A DNA stretch of 64,000 nt, from positions 5,913,716-5,977,715 of the forward strand of contig NC_135557.1 of the NCBI RefSeq assembly GCF_964340395.1. The letters are read 5' to 3'. Origin of the DNA: Glandiceps talaboti. Lineage: Eukaryota; Hemichordata; Enteropneusta; Spengelidae. The notes under the pieces were generated by a model, which ran no database searches, was not told where the DNA came from, and was given only the letters and a program-made list of their open reading frames with translations. A program made the translations under genes and the position numbers. Position 1 is the first letter of the stretch; the number at the start of each line of letters is the position of its first letter. Positions 1 through 12,220 of the stretch are shown here, piece after piece.

Positions 1-1365
1 GATGAAAGGAACCAACTTAGGAGTACCATTGGATTGGTTGGCTGATGGAACTGTAGAGTAGCAATCAGAGGGCTGATAGAAGTATCCTGGTGAAGGAATC
101 TTGGCGAAAGGACCTTGAATCGAAGACCGAGTATGATGGCAGTAACGTTCAGAGTAATCTGTTGAAGAAATGAGTATAAAGAACTAAACATTAGTAAAGG
201 AGAAAAGTACTATAACGGTTCTTTTTGCACGACCAAAACATTCTAGTTACCTGCCAGTAACGTTTCACCTGACCTGGTCGACAGGCTTTGTCAAACTGTC
301 CGTTTGCTTGCCATACTGTTTGGTGGTATAGTACTAAGTTTTACCGACCTGATGGATATTTTCAAGGATGTAGGGGGAAAGGGTTTTTTATAAAATGTTT
401 ATAACATTATATCAAATAAATAGTTCTTATATAGCCGAGGACTTTTCCCCATTTTAAGACATCTAGGTATTTCAATTCACAGAAGCATGTGACCACAAAA
501 CAACTTGTAATGATAATAATATTCTGAGAAAAGCATATCTTAATATCAAATATTATATCTCTGTAACTACATTTCATTGTCGGGCTCGGTAAAAGAAATA
601 AACTAACATTTTCCCGTTTCATCGTCTGGTCAGACAAAAGATCTTACTAGCATTGTAACATTTTCTTGTTGTATTTTCGGAAATAAATAAACTTTAAACT
701 TCTTTATGTTAACTATCATAATACCATATCGTTGCCAAGTTACATAGAATCTCTTTGACTCATTTTCTGTCATTTTCACACCTATAAATTCCTTTCATAT
801 TATCTTTGTTTCATTTCACCTTTATCATCCCATGCCTATTAGATCTCACTCCCACTTTTAGTACATTTCCTGAAATCTGATATACTTTATACTTAAACAC
901 AACACTATTAGCAGAACAATTTTGTGTCATATCTTTATCAGACAAATTGTTACTTTTGTGTTTGTAGCTATTCCTAGTACTTATAAATGTATACAGATAT
1001 TTTTTTTATTTACAAGGAACGCAATATTTTTTAATATAATATTTTTATATAATATTCCTGTCTTTCACTGTGATGAATCTAATGAAGACCTCTGCATTCT
1101 ATATTTAATATTACACTTTGTTGGAAATAAAGACTGTAAGAATTAGTTTCCTATAGTAGTTTCAACAAAAATGATCATATTGTGTATACACTGTAGTTTT
1201 ATATAATTGCAATTTTAGGAACCATGGAGACGAAACTTGAACGACTGTACTTCATATTCAGCATAACGTTTTGATAACGTGATATAAATTCATATTTTTT
1301 GTTGATTTGTTAATCGATTCATTTTTAGTTCAGTGCATGTCAATTTTCGAGAAGGCAGGGTGGTC
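1..1365. other. AT-rich unassigned DNA
   Basis: No recognisable gene, RNA or mobile element. The short open frames here (74-76 codons) have low-complexity, hydrophobic AT-driven translations with no family motif, so I do not call them genes. The first 360 bases are less AT-rich than what follows, but I see no coding pattern in them. Confidence 0.5.
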
Positions 1366-1369
1366 TTTT

Positions 1370-1745
1370 TAAACACCTCATCTACTCACCCAAGGAAGGA
1401 TTTGCCTCTCGTGACTACACTAGGCGAGCAAGTCAGCACCCCTGCCAAGTTTCAACATTGTCTAAATACGAATTAAACCACCGCACATCGAACTAATGAC
1501 AGGTCAACTAAGTTGCTGAGGCAAATAGTTTTGTTGGCGAGCAGTACTGATAAGAATTTGCTGAAATCAACAAGTAATATGTGGGTTGTATTATATCGAG
1601 TATTCTTTATCTATGTTCTTATCCTACTTCGTCGCGGCAAATTGTTAGTTTTATCTATACTTAGTTACAGTTTAACTCTTTAAGGAGATAACCCGTGACA
1701 GTACGGTGCAATGTTAACGATAAATCGTGGTATCTACGTCGAACC
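1370..1745. repeat. Dispersed repeat, part A, copy 1 (diverged)
   Basis: This stretch aligns by eye to 5370-5700. Shared anchors are a block around 'tttgcctctc.tgactac' (1400 and 5387), 'gcatcgaact' / 'acatcgaact' (1486 and 5453), a 'cgtcgcggca.attg' / 'cgttgcgaca.attg' block (1630 and 5566), and 'gtgacag' / 'atgacag' (1695 and 5643). I estimate about 65% similarity with indels, so this is an old repeat. In copy 2, part A is followed almost at once by part B. Here part B lies about 1.65 kb further on, at 3401. I cannot name the family. It could be an old DNA transposon or a non-coding segmental duplication. Confidence 0.5.
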
Positions 1746-3400
1746 TTAACAGTTGTGTATACTACTACACTACGTACTCAGTTGTCTGAGAATATGTGGG
1801 TTTTCGTTCTGTTCACCCAGGGCCAGTTAATATCAGTCACTTGAAAATAATCACCATCCTGAGAAGTAAAATCTCTCAAATAATTTCAAACGAATTCTCT
1901 CTCGCCAGAATGATATTATTCCTACTTTGGCTACCCGGGGAATATTGAGAAGTTGTGGTCTGTGTAACTGCACCCAGTTAAAAAATCTAAGTCCAGTACA
2001 AATTTCAATATGAACAGGGACTGTTTACTTAAGTACTAAGTTAATGACAACACATTGCATCCGTTATCATATAAGTTTTCATTTTAATCAAATATTGCCA
2101 ACTGACGTCGTTTAGTACGTTGTCCATCGTACCCCTCACTATACAGCTACACTCCATATATTTACTTCCTTTGAACATTATTAGTGTACAGTTAATATAT
2201 TCATATATTCATCCCTCCATTTGACATGGGTGTAAAATCATATAATTATTAATGTTAGCTTAATGTTTCTAAAATAATTGTAACGATATTTGTCGTCAAC
2301 TGTCGATGGTCAAACCAATCATTTACTTACTGCAGGTGGAGGATTAGACACTATATGTTATAAGTTTTATAGCACAGTCACTTCACAACATTGAGTAATC
2401 ATGTGTTGTGTAAAACACATATGTATTTTGGAAATAATAATTAATTTAGAGATTAGTTTAGTTTCGTGGTATCGTCATCAAGTGCAGTTTGTACGGAGTG
2501 ACACGTTTGCACCTTCATAAATAAATGACGAAAGGGTTGTCGACAGATGTCGAGTCTATGCTTGTCAGAAAATACACACCACATATAGAAACTCTGAATT
2601 TCAAAAATGTAAAAATGTGTAACAGATTTTTACTTTATGAAGTTCAACATCTGGTTGTAGTTGTCGTCCAAACTTTTCAAAGACATCTACATGTACGATA
2701 TTTACCGTATTGGAATAAGTACGTGTCTTCGATGCATGATTATCGACATGGTAGATTACTGAGTACTAGAGTCAACACAGAAATGCCATCGTAATAATTA
2801 TGAGACTGATATAATTTCAAGTCAACGACTACAGCTTTACAGTTCTTCTAGTACTTCAGCTACTTTTAATTTATTTAATTATTCTTTTAACAGATTGTAT
2901 TTAATCCTGTACATCACGGCTAATCCAATCAGAAACTTGGACACTACGATAATACTACAGGAGTGTCGTATTGAAATACTTTTAAGACATTGCAGTGAAA
3001 CTACAAACCATGTACCGAACGTGAAATAGTGAATTTGACATTCAGATTATTCTTTCAAAGCGATTTTATATTCCCCCAGAATGTTTTGATGGGTTCGGTT
3101 ATTCACTTTTGATAATCTTTGATAATCCCCTTTTTGAATATCAATCGTTCAATATTCATTTGATAAAACTTACCAATGAACTTCACCTCATTTAGAAGTG
3201 GTGGTTTGTAATATACCTTTTTTACACCTGTGTTCTTATATTTCCTGACTGTACGTAAAACACGTCTTGTTGTCAAGTGACATGTTTAATACTTCAAGCT
3301 AAAGCATCGCCCCCTGACCAGCCATACATTTAAACTCAGCTATCAACTACAGTATCAGTTTACTCTCCTAATTTTAATACAATATTTTCCACTGTTGTCA
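1746..3400. other. Segment splitting repeat parts A and B; unassigned
   Basis: This stretch separates parts A and B of copy 1 and has no counterpart in copy 2 at 5.37-5.98 kb. It is either an insertion here or a deletion there. I looked for terminal inverted repeats and target-site duplications at the edges and found none that convince. One 89-codon open frame (2525-2794, plus) starts MTKGLSTDVES and has no motif I recognise; it is most likely chance. Confidence 0.35.
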
Positions 3401-3669
3401 GGATGGTGGTGATAAAATTAATGTTTTGTAGTCAGAGTAACCGAACTGAATTAGCTGACCTATCGATATGAATATTTAATGTTAGGATAGCAGTATAAGA
3501 AATTATTAACGATACAAGTATCAATATGTTAGACCTACTTGTACTTCAACAACTTGGACTAACATAAATAACAAAAGTTAACTTTACAATTTACACACGG
3601 AATATACAATATTTTATAGCCAGGAAATAAGACGACAGTGACATACCTGGATAATATGATGTCAATGTT
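3401..3669. repeat. Dispersed repeat, part B, copy 1
   Basis: About 268 bases match 5710-5977 in direct orientation at roughly 88-90% identity by eye, including long shared stretches such as 'ataaaattaatgttttgtag' and 'tatcaatatgttagacctac'. The offset is about 2.31 kb. It has no coding potential on either strand. The higher identity than part A suggests a different age, or a gene-conversion tract covering only this part. Confidence 0.8.
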
Positions 3670-4243
3670 GACACTCACTGCGTAATGTGTTAATTGGCAC
3701 GGCAATTAGCCCCTGAGTTTGTTCTATGATTAGCAATTTGCTAATTAATGCAAAGTTGGTAAACTAGACAATGATAATGGTAGGAAAAAACTGTATTTAT
3801 AAACAATATTTAAAACTTTTATTTGAAATATAGGAAAAATAATATAAGAAATGTGAAAAACCGCGAGAATAAAAATTGAGTTTTCGTCTTCTATCCTGTG
3901 GTTACTGTTTGACACATTCAGGTTATATCATATTTAGAAATAAAGCAATAATTTAAATCAGACTATAAAGAGTATATAATCATAATATTGCATAGTTTGT
4001 GGAAAAACGTTAATTTTGTTAAGAGGAAAAACACCCACATGTGCATCATCTTTAATATATGGGCAAAATTGACAGCACGATTATTCAATAGATAGTTTCT
4101 AATTACTGGGAATAATTCATTGTGCACATGCCTCGTTAATATACTTTGCGATGTTCGCCATTTTTTTTCATTTCGTTCCACTTCCATGAGGGAGATGTGT
4201 AATACCGTCATTAGAATTGATGCAGTATGGAAAACGCACTGAT
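3670..4243. other. Unassigned AT-rich DNA
   Basis: Nothing recognisable. The minus-strand open frame 3963-4460 runs through the adjacent GACA microsatellite, which gives its Cys-Leu-Ser-Val run. It is not a credible gene. Confidence 0.4.
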
Positions 4244-4281
4244 ATAGACAGACAAACGGACAGACAGGCAAGTAGACATTC

Positions 4282-4316
<35 letters not shown>

Positions 4317-4336
4317 TAGATAGATAGACAGACAAA
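4244..4336. repeat. (GACA)n/(GATA)n microsatellite
   Basis: An interrupted tetranucleotide tract. GACA units run from about 4281, with four GATA units at the right end before GACA resumes. The GATA units look like point variants of GACA spread by slippage. Confidence 0.95.
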
Positions 4337-5369
4337 GCCACATTTTATTATAACCTTCCCATACGGAAGATGCCCAAGTACTTTGATATTCAGTTTTGCA
4401 AGTTCTGATTTCTTTTATTTTGCTTCCGAATAATGAGGCAAATTGAAAAATAATAAACACGAAAGATCACACATACAACGTGTGCTTTGCCTCTGCAAAC
4501 TACAAAGAATAGTTTCACGTCTATACCTAATATCAATTACAAAAATTAAAATAATGTTGACATTGGATCGAAAAGATCATGTAATCAGTGAATTACATGT
4601 CCCCAAAACCCTATATACAAACACTTACATCATATCAATAGCACTTTCAGACGAGTATATATACTTTGGTGTAAATAGGGACATTGACAGCAGTTGTCTT
4701 GGTAACAGATTGTTGCCACAAAGCAATTTCATATATAGTATTTTCACATTTTTCGGAAAGATTATATGTTTTGTTATTTTCTGACCAACTTGTAGCTTTA
4801 CCAATCATATATGATAGAAGACATACTTGAAAGTTTCAATGAATGTTTCGATAAACGTCCAAAAATGAATTTTGACTATGACGCCGAGCTTGAATCGAAA
4901 AGGTTATGTAATGATTGAGTTGCCTGTCCACTCAATATATGTACACATACTTTATTCATGATTATATCATTCCTGGGTCGCGAGATATGACGTTTTTAAT
5001 GTTTTAGCATCCTTGAAAATAATGTCAACGTTACCATTGAAACCGTCTCCTGTGAGTTTTTACAAGAGAACCCACAGGGGCAAAATCATTTTACTGAAGG
5101 CCCAGATGTTACTCTACTTAAATATACTGCCAAAAATTGTACTTCAAGCTGGGCATTTTTTTTGCAAAAGTCTGGGTGCCCTGACTAGATCGTCCCATGT
5201 TAACAATTGCAGAACTGCACTTTGTTGAATTGAAGTTGAACGTAACTTAAAAGATTGCATTCAAATCTGCCAAATTTGTCAAATTATTAATTAATTGGAA
5301 ATGAGACATGGTAATTTCAATTTTTGTCAAGTTTTTGAATAAATTTGTTTTTACTAATTACAACGATTC
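4337..5369. other. Unassigned AT-rich DNA
   Basis: No supported gene. The 113-codon (4443-4784) and 71-codon (5013-5228) plus-strand frames show no domain, no signal peptide and no convincing splice context. Confidence 0.4.
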
Positions 5370-5700
5370 GCCCACCTAATGGAGGGTTTGCCTCTCTTGA
5401 CTACGTTACCAAGACAACTGCTGTTCAAGGCCTTGCTAACTTACACCTTTACGCATCGAACTGAAGAGCCGTTATCTTTGTTAGCAAATGTTTATTAAGG
5501 TTGTTATAGTATGTTTTTCAAAAATTAACTTTGGGACAAGTTGGCATTATTCCGTTGTTGTTATCGTTGCGACAGATTGCCACAGTGTTTTATTATCTGA
5601 GTATCCTTCGCTATACTGTAACCCTCTATAGAGAGACCCACCATGACAGCCTAAGCACTGTACAGTTTTAGCACAGACAACGAACTTCCATGTTTGTGGT
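5370..5700. repeat. Dispersed repeat, part A, copy 2 (diverged)
   Basis: Diverged counterpart of 1370-1745, about 65% similar by eye with indels. It runs almost directly into part B at 5710, so this may be the uninterrupted arrangement of the element. Confidence 0.5.
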
Positions 5701-5709
5701 TTGTGGATC

Positions 5710-5977
5710 GGATGGTGCCGATAAAATTAATGTTTTGTAGTCAGTGGAACTTAACTGAATTAGCTGAACTATCAATATAAATATTTAATGTTAGGATAGC
5801 AGTATTACAACTTATTAACGATAGAAGTATCAATATGTTAGACCTACTTGTACTTCAACATTTTGGACTAACGTAAATAACAAAATCTAACTTTACAATT
5901 TACACACTGAATATACAATATTTTATAGACAGGAATGAAGACGACAGTGACCTACCTGAATAGTGTGACGTCAATGT
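5710..5977. repeat. Dispersed repeat, part B, copy 2
   Basis: Direct repeat of 3401-3669, roughly 88-90% identical, with substitutions and a few small indels. It is non-coding. Similarity stops soon after the shared 'gtcaatgt' block, which marks the right edge. Confidence 0.8.
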
Positions 5978-6470
5978 CTTCGAGTTGTGACGTTGTATCA
6001 ACAATTCCACAGACCGATAAACTCGAATCATGAAAGGAACTGGACGGTGTAGACGTTGTGTAGCCAAGTGAGTGGTGTATCACCTGTACACTGTGAAATC
6101 ATTCGATTCTACAGGTACGAACACTATCACGTGATTACACCAACTAATCACAGTGTGTACGTACTCAAGTAAAAGGTCAATAGCTATCCAATGACAGCTT
6201 GGCACATTAATTATTACCATTCAACATATAACAATCTTTGGTCACAACTAGATAACACATACATCTTGAATTTTCAAAGTAATAAAGAGACGTTAACTAA
6301 AATGGTATTTTAAAGGCCAACCCGTAATTGAAAATTGTTTCCATGGTGATAAATGCATTTCGATAAAAAACAAAAGATATAGTTATAAGGGTCGTTGATG
6401 GCGTACATATATCAACCGTTAAATATGCGATACGTACTGACATGTTATAAATAAATAGATATAATCTCCC
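5978..6470. other. Unassigned DNA
   Basis: I see no gene or repeat. A 'gtttccatggtgat' X-box-like half site lies near 6339; it is isolated and weak. Confidence 0.35.
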
Positions 6471-6479
6471 GGTATTCCG

Positions 6480-6711
6480 AATGAGTGCTACGTCTACAAG
6501 GACGAATGATCCCCCTCATGTCGGCCGTATCCCTCCGAGCCGATAGGCGAGACATACAGCCATAACTGTTAATGGCGTTGGATGAACAAATTGAGGTTGA
6601 GTGTTGCATCCATCCATCCATGCGTGCATGAATAAATAAATAAATACATACATACATATACATACATACATACATACATACATACATACATACATACATA
6701 CATACATACAT
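6480..6711. repeat. Possible retroposon tail with (CATA)n microsatellite
   Basis: A locally GC-richer block (about 6500-6600, with 'tcggccgtatccctccgagc') lies next to short CATC and AAATA runs and then a pure (CATA)n tract at 6645-6711. A GC-rich block ending in a run of simple tetranucleotides is a common look for a LINE or SINE 3' end, but I find no RT coding remnant or Pol III box here. Only the microsatellite is certain. Confidence 0.4.
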
Positions 6712-7568
6712 AGTACATACAACACCAAACTTTTTATTTTGAAATTGAATTTCCTCATAAAATGATGGATGTGGCGTATTTTAGAAGGAAGAGGTAACAA
6801 TGAATGCAGCTTATCTTACACACACTTTATCTCAGTCTCCAGTTATTTATCATTTATACCTGTACCTTTACTTTTACTGTTATTTATGTAGTCATCTGAT
6901 TTGTGTATCTCATAGTATTTATTGTAAGTATTAGAAAATTACAGACGTGGCCAGTACGGCTCCACAAGTGTAACTTTTGTGTGTATATACGTGGAGAATA
7001 AAGATAGGTCAACTACAAGTTCTGAGCCTTATTATTATTCGTAACCATGGTGACATAAAAATAAGAACAACCTTCGTGTGTATATCATGCTTTGCAAAAT
7101 TTGACGTGAATGAGCTAATATATATACACTTTACCCCACAACATGTATATAATGCCTGGATACTAACTAGAAACTATTTAATTTACAAATATGTATGTTC
7201 AACAGGACAGAGTGGACTGCAACGCATGAAGATACACCACACTCTGAATAACGTTAACATTTCTTTACTGAACCAGAGGTGGTGGTAGTCAGGTTACATC
7301 AGGAGGATTATCAGTTAATTCACTCTATAGTGTATGACGAAGATGAAAACCAATACAACTCCCCCAGTAAATCTTGTAATCAAGTACAACTTGAATAATA
7401 AAAGCACGTCAGTCATTCCTATAAGCATATTAAATATTAAAAGCAAGTTAACCATTCCTATAAAGCATCGTGGAAAATGACAGCATCTGTAAATCTCGTC
7501 ATAGCCTTTTTGTATGGCATGGTGGGTCCAGGACTCGATTCTTGACTTTTGTTTTAGGATATCTTTTT
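6712..7568. other. Unassigned AT-rich DNA
   Basis: No supported gene. The 103-codon plus frame (6977-7288) and 86-codon minus frame (7315-7575) have no motifs. A 'gtaaccatggtgac' palindrome-like X-box relative lies at about 7040-7053. Confidence 0.35.
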
Positions 7569-7644
7569 CATTCATTCATTCATTCATTCATTCATTCATT
7601 CATTCATTCATTCATTCATTCATTCATTCATTCATTCATTCATT
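7569..7644 (-). repeat. (AATG)n microsatellite, 3' tail of the LINE
   Basis: Nineteen CATT units on the plus strand, read as AATG on the minus strand. It sits about 230 bases past the stop codon of the minus-strand reverse-transcriptase remnant, where many CR1/L2-type LINEs carry a simple-repeat tail. The short frames made of 'FIHS' or 'SFIH' repeats come from translating this tract and are not genes. Confidence 0.9.
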
Positions 7645-8700
7645 TTATTGGCAATTTAAAGTAAGTTACAATTACAAAATGACAGGAAATAAATAAACAA
7701 ATTGGCAATTTGGAGTAAAAAAATAGCTTTTCGCTAATTAAGTTTGGCTCCACCTCAGGGTTCATATGCATCAATAACGATAAGGGCTACACAAAACTAG
7801 AAGAAAAAATATAATGGGAGAAAATATCAAAAACGAGCTAACAATGCAAGAATATGTATTATATTCACTAATTTAAATTTCGTCAAGTAGATACTCTTTA
7901 AAAGCTTTCCTGAACAGATGTTTTGATGTGAGACATTTCATTTCTGTTGGCAAACTGTTCCACAACAATTTTGTTCCTGAAAACCTGATGGAAAATTGAC
8001 CGGCAGCTGTGCGTATTTTCGGAATTGCCAATTTTCGCCGAAGTTTAAAACATGTGTCTCGGCTATGATCGATCACCTGGAAATAATATCTGAAATCATA
8101 GGGAAAATTCTTATTATACAAATCAAAAATAAAATTTCCTACACCAAGTTTATGAAGTTTATAAATATTAAGAAGACCCAGCTTTTTAAATAAAGGAGAA
8201 GACGAGTCTCTGAACCCAGAGTAAGTCATACATCGCACACACATTTTCTGGATATACAGAATTGGCTGTAGATACGATGAAAATGTACTGCCCCAAACTT
8301 CTAAACCATACATTATATTGGACTGGAGAAAGGCTCTGTAAAGTAACAGTAAAATATATTGGGGAACAACATTTCTCAATTTAAACATTCCCGATTTCTT
8401 CCTAACACTGTTGGTTACATATTCAATGTGATCTTTCCATAATAAATGTCTGTCAATGATAATACCGACAAAGGAAGCTTTGCCGACCTCATTTAGAAGT
8501 TGGTCATTGAAGATAAGTGCATCATGTTTGGTAACCATTTTACGTTTGCTATAAAATATTATGTAGTTTGTCTTCCCTGTGTTAACGGTCAAACACCAAG
8601 CTACTACATCATTGTTTAGTGATTTCATGGTATACAACATAGGTTGAATTATACTGAACATAATTTATACCAACGATCTTTTCGTTCACAATTTAACAGT
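7645..8700 (-). mobile_element. 5'-truncated non-LTR retrotransposon (LINE)
   Basis: Minus-strand retrotransposon fragment. It holds the end of the reverse-transcriptase ORF (8661 to 7873), then about 230 bases of 3' UTR (7872-7645), then the AATG tail. Recognisable coding stops at about 8660-8700, where upstream reading meets a stop, so most of ORF2 and all of any ORF1 are missing. This 5' truncation is typical of target-primed reverse transcription that ended early. The protein style (NTGKTNYIIF, LGV-like 'FVGIIID..L.WKDHI', 'LLWNSLP') suits the Jockey/CR1/L2 group; I cannot place it more finely. No clear target-site duplication was found. Confidence 0.8.
7873..8661 (-). pseudogene. Reverse transcriptase C-terminal fragment
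   Basis: A 262-codon open frame representing the last RT motif and the C-terminal domain of a LINE ORF2. Visible blocks: 'LTVNTGKTNYIIF' (about residues 24-36, the last palm/thumb-side RT motif), 'FVGIIIDRHLLWKDHI' (about 64-79), 'LLLYRAFLQSNIMYGLEVWG' (about 105-124), a Cys-containing stretch 'IQKMCVRCMTYSG' (about 134-146), and 'GTKLLWNSLPTEM' (about 229-241). The catalytic YADD-type motif lies upstream of the preserved part and is absent, so the fragment cannot make an active enzyme. The frame is intact over its whole length, which suggests a fairly recent insertion. The first Met is just the first ATG in the fragment, not a real start. Confidence 0.85.
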
Positions 8701-9268
8701 CAAAGGGTTATTTTACTGTCGTTAGTTGGTCGATTTTTACAATGAGAGATATTTAATTTGTTGTAATTGAGAGGTGATCAAAGAACTACTACCACCTATC
8801 CAGGAAAGTGATAATCTTTATTTCATTCCATGAAAGGGAAGCTTAGGACAAATGATGGCAGTGTACATAGTATAGGGCAATAGTGTTATTGTGACAGGAT
8901 TTTATAAACAAATCTCATCAATTTCTACTTCAACCCATTCTAACCAGCCCAAGTGATACTGAAGTGGTAACATAAGGCCTACTTTGCAAACATCATTAAT
9001 TATGCAAATTCTAAATTTGAACAAGATTTAAACCAAGCATTGTAGGACTCATGTGCATGGTGAATTTCAATATAAGTACAAAGTTATTTGAAAATCAAAG
9101 CATATATTCTGTAGATATTGCCTAATTACCAAAATCATTAATTATAAAATTTACTTGTTAATATGCGTGTATGTCCACCAAAACCTTTCCTCTTTATTTC
9201 ACTCCCATTAAGAAGACGTGTAGTAAGTTCATTAAAACTGATCCAGAGTGAGGAACACAGGGATATAT

Positions 9269-9299
<31 letters not shown>

Positions 9300-10594
9300 T
9301 ATGGTCATACTGGTCAAATGAAAAACTACTATATCAGTTGCTACGGATTGACGATAAAACTATTATTTTTAATATGGTATGTACAAATGACTACTTGTAT
9401 AAATGAACTCTGACTGTGATGCTTATATGAAATATGAATAATTTGTGATGTGAAATATATACAAATTTATTTGTGTAACTATGATAAATATATACATTTG
9501 TGTAACTATGATGAAGTGATAGCTGTTTAAATGGTTGCAATTTTGGTCTGTCAAATAATAGCTGGTAGAGAAGATGCTTTCAAGTATCTGATGTGGCTTA
9601 ACTTTTTTGATCTCTATCAGATAAATTGTACACTAAGCTCCAACTAAGTAGCCTGTAACATCAGCCATAAGGCCAAATAAAAACAGTATGTAGTTCCGAT
9701 TACACTTAATTTTAAAATAGGTGGGGTAGATAGATTTTTTAGCTTTATTTTTATTACATATTTTTATAATGACTGAGTGTCTAGTTCATGAACGTGTAGT
9801 TCAGGTTTTCCATTGTTTTCCAAATGGTCTCTATGTTATTCATTTCATCCTATCAGAGGTACATCCCAATACAGATTTGAAGAACAGTTTTCTTTTGTCT
9901 TTATAAGTTGATGTCAGTTTCCGCATCCACTATTTCTCGTGAGACTTCACAGTTTTAGCAATTTTATTATTTTTTTCTTGAATACGTAAAAAAAGGTTTA
10001 TGGGTTGGCAGTGAAAAACTAGGTGGGGTCAGGTAACTGGAACCAAACAGTTATTTTTTAGGCCTAATTTTAGTACGACAGGGAATTGTGTTGATCACAG
10101 CTAGAGTTTATATATTTTTCCGCCTACAAGAACAATAGGCCTTGATTTATTTCCCAGTATTTAGAATTCTATTTAAAATAAAAACCTGTAATACAGCATT
10201 GCTATAATTTATTGTACACTGTCATGTACTTTCCTTGATCACTTTTCTCTATTTTATAGAAATAATTGATTTGTGATCGTATCAACCAATATTTACCAGT
10301 AAATCATCTACTCAGTTGGCCTAAATATCTCTCTAGAAATTAATCATTTGATAACATGGTTTTGTACAATGTGACATCCATTTTGTAAAAACCAGATTGC
10401 CTATTTTATTTACTCTGATTTATATCACCTGATGTACATGTATATTTCAATATTTTGTTGCTGAAGATTGTTTTTGTTTTATTTATTGTATTGGGAATGA
10501 AAGGTGGTTTGGCTTTTAAAGTGAACAGTTCAAGAATGACTTTGCTTGTATGACTATAAACCTAGCTAGCTCAATTACAAACACATCACTTCAC
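8701..10594. other. Unassigned AT-rich DNA with a (GACA)n tract
   Basis: No gene supported. It contains a short (GACA)n run at 9271-9299 and an imperfect duplication around 9440-9515 ('gtgtaactatgat' twice). No long open frames, RNA signatures or TE protein remnants were seen. Confidence 0.4.
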
Positions 10595-11330
10595 TTCACT
10601 TGAACTTGAAGGGTTAATGTCAGTATCAGCCCTATGTTAACACCGGGCTAAAACTGAGCTCACACTGACATCTCGCAGGTATGTTAGCAACTGGTAGGGT
10701 TAATGCCTGCACCAGGGTAGCTCAGTACTACTACTAACACCAGGCTGGCACTAACGCCTCACCAGTATGTGTTAGTAACTGGAAGGGTTAATGTCTACAC
10801 CAATCCTATGTTAACACCAGACTAGCTCAGTGCTAACTCTGGGCTGGCACTCAAACACCTCACCAGTATGTGTTAGCAACTGGAAGGGTTAATGTCTACA
10901 CCAGTCCTATGTTAACACCAGACTAGCTCAGTGCTAACTCTGGGCTGGCACTCAAACACCTCACCAGTATGTGTTAGCAACTGGAAGGGTTAATGTCTAC
11001 ACCAGTCCTATGTTAACACCAGACGAGCTCATTGCTAACACTAGGCTGACACTAACACCTCACCAGTATGTGTTATCAACTTGAAGGGTTAATGTCTACA
11101 CCAGTCCTATGTTAACACCAGACGAGCTCATTGCTAACACTAGGCTGACACTAACACCTCACCAGTATGTGTTATCAACTTGAAGGGTTAATGTCTACAC
11201 CAGTCCTATGTTAACACCAGACGAGCTCATTGCTAACACTAGGCTGACACTAACACCTCACCAGTATGTGTTCGCAACGTTAACAATCTACTAGCTCAGT
11301 TCTAAATACTGGTCTGACAGACACTAACAC
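10595..11330. repeat. Minisatellite, 101/99-bp unit, about 7 copies
   Basis: The anchor 'caccagtatg' recurs at 10760, 10861, 10962, 11061, 11160 and 11259, so spacing is 101, 101, 99, 99 and 99. Earlier, more diverged units reach back to about 10600. The last three 99-bp units are nearly identical and share the 'gacgagctcattgctaac' variant, while the 101-bp units carry 'gactagctcagtgctaac'. The array therefore appears to have grown in two phases. It is not coding. Confidence 0.9.
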
Positions 11331-12109
11331 CTCGATCACTATATGCAGTATGTGTGGGCAAGTAAAAGGAGTAAAGTCACTGATAAATTACTCAGCACTT
11401 GAAAGTGTAAGTATTACTCATTACTACACAGGTTTAGAAAGTGGTTATTGCATTTTGAGGGAGAATATTGTACTATAAATAACAAAATTCATTTTGAGGA
11501 AGAATCTTGTACTTTTAATAACAAAATTCATTTTCATTAAGACACATATCACATAGAACTTGATAAAGGAAATCTGATGAATTTCAAAATTGAAAAAAAA
11601 ATTCCTTGAAAGGAAATATGTAGTGTATGATATTAATAATAGCCACTCTTTAGGTTCTGTGTCAGTTTTAGAATGTAATAGACACTTTCCCGCCGAAATA
11701 AATTTGAATAAATTTTTGTGTGTGTTGAATCTATACATTGTTAGCATGTAGTTGATCTCCTTTGTAGGTTTGTCAAGATTATAACAATTCTTCCTTAATT
11801 TTACTCACAAAATTTGTCTAAATTTATACAATATTTCATAATAATGGGTTACTTATATTTTGTTAATGTGTAGTCTGCTATTTAAAAAGGTTAAAGGTCA
11901 CATTTGTCAGTTCCTAAACGGGTAATCTGTCAAGGCAAGTTGTTTGTACCATCCTTCTTGTTAGTTTCACAACTGAATCCATTCAATATTTCCAATGCAG
12001 TAGCATCACATCTTTAGTGGGTATTTACATGAGAAATATGCCACACCTAAATTATTTAAAAACTGAATGAATTTATTGACTGTTTTATACACTGTATATG
12101 GTAGCTGTA

Positions 12110-12220
12110 TGCTGATTGGTTGACCATCATTATAATGGAATAATCAATCTTCTATGGGCCAATCAGCTGTTGTCTTTTTTTAGTGTAGTTGTGTGGGTAG
12201 CTTGGCACGTGTAGGTGAGT
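12110..12220 (+). promoter_or_regulatory. CCAAT pair, E-box and donor-like site (speculative promoter)
   Basis: An ATTGG (12115-12120) and a CCAAT (12161-12165) face each other in a small inverted repeat ('gctgattgg' / 'ccaatcagc'), about 45 bases apart, the spacing often seen between NF-Y sites. A CACGTG palindrome follows near 12206, then 'tag|gtgagtatt', which matches a 5' splice-donor consensus. Together these could be a promoter with a short first exon on the plus strand. I see no coding exon downstream to back it, so this is tentative. Confidence 0.2.

Noticed and set aside
3963-4460. 165-codon minus-strand ORF
   Set aside because: Its middle is the GACA/GATA microsatellite and the rest has no motif.
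7470-7696. 'FIHSFIHS' repeat peptide
   Set aside because: Translation of the CATT microsatellite at the LINE tail.
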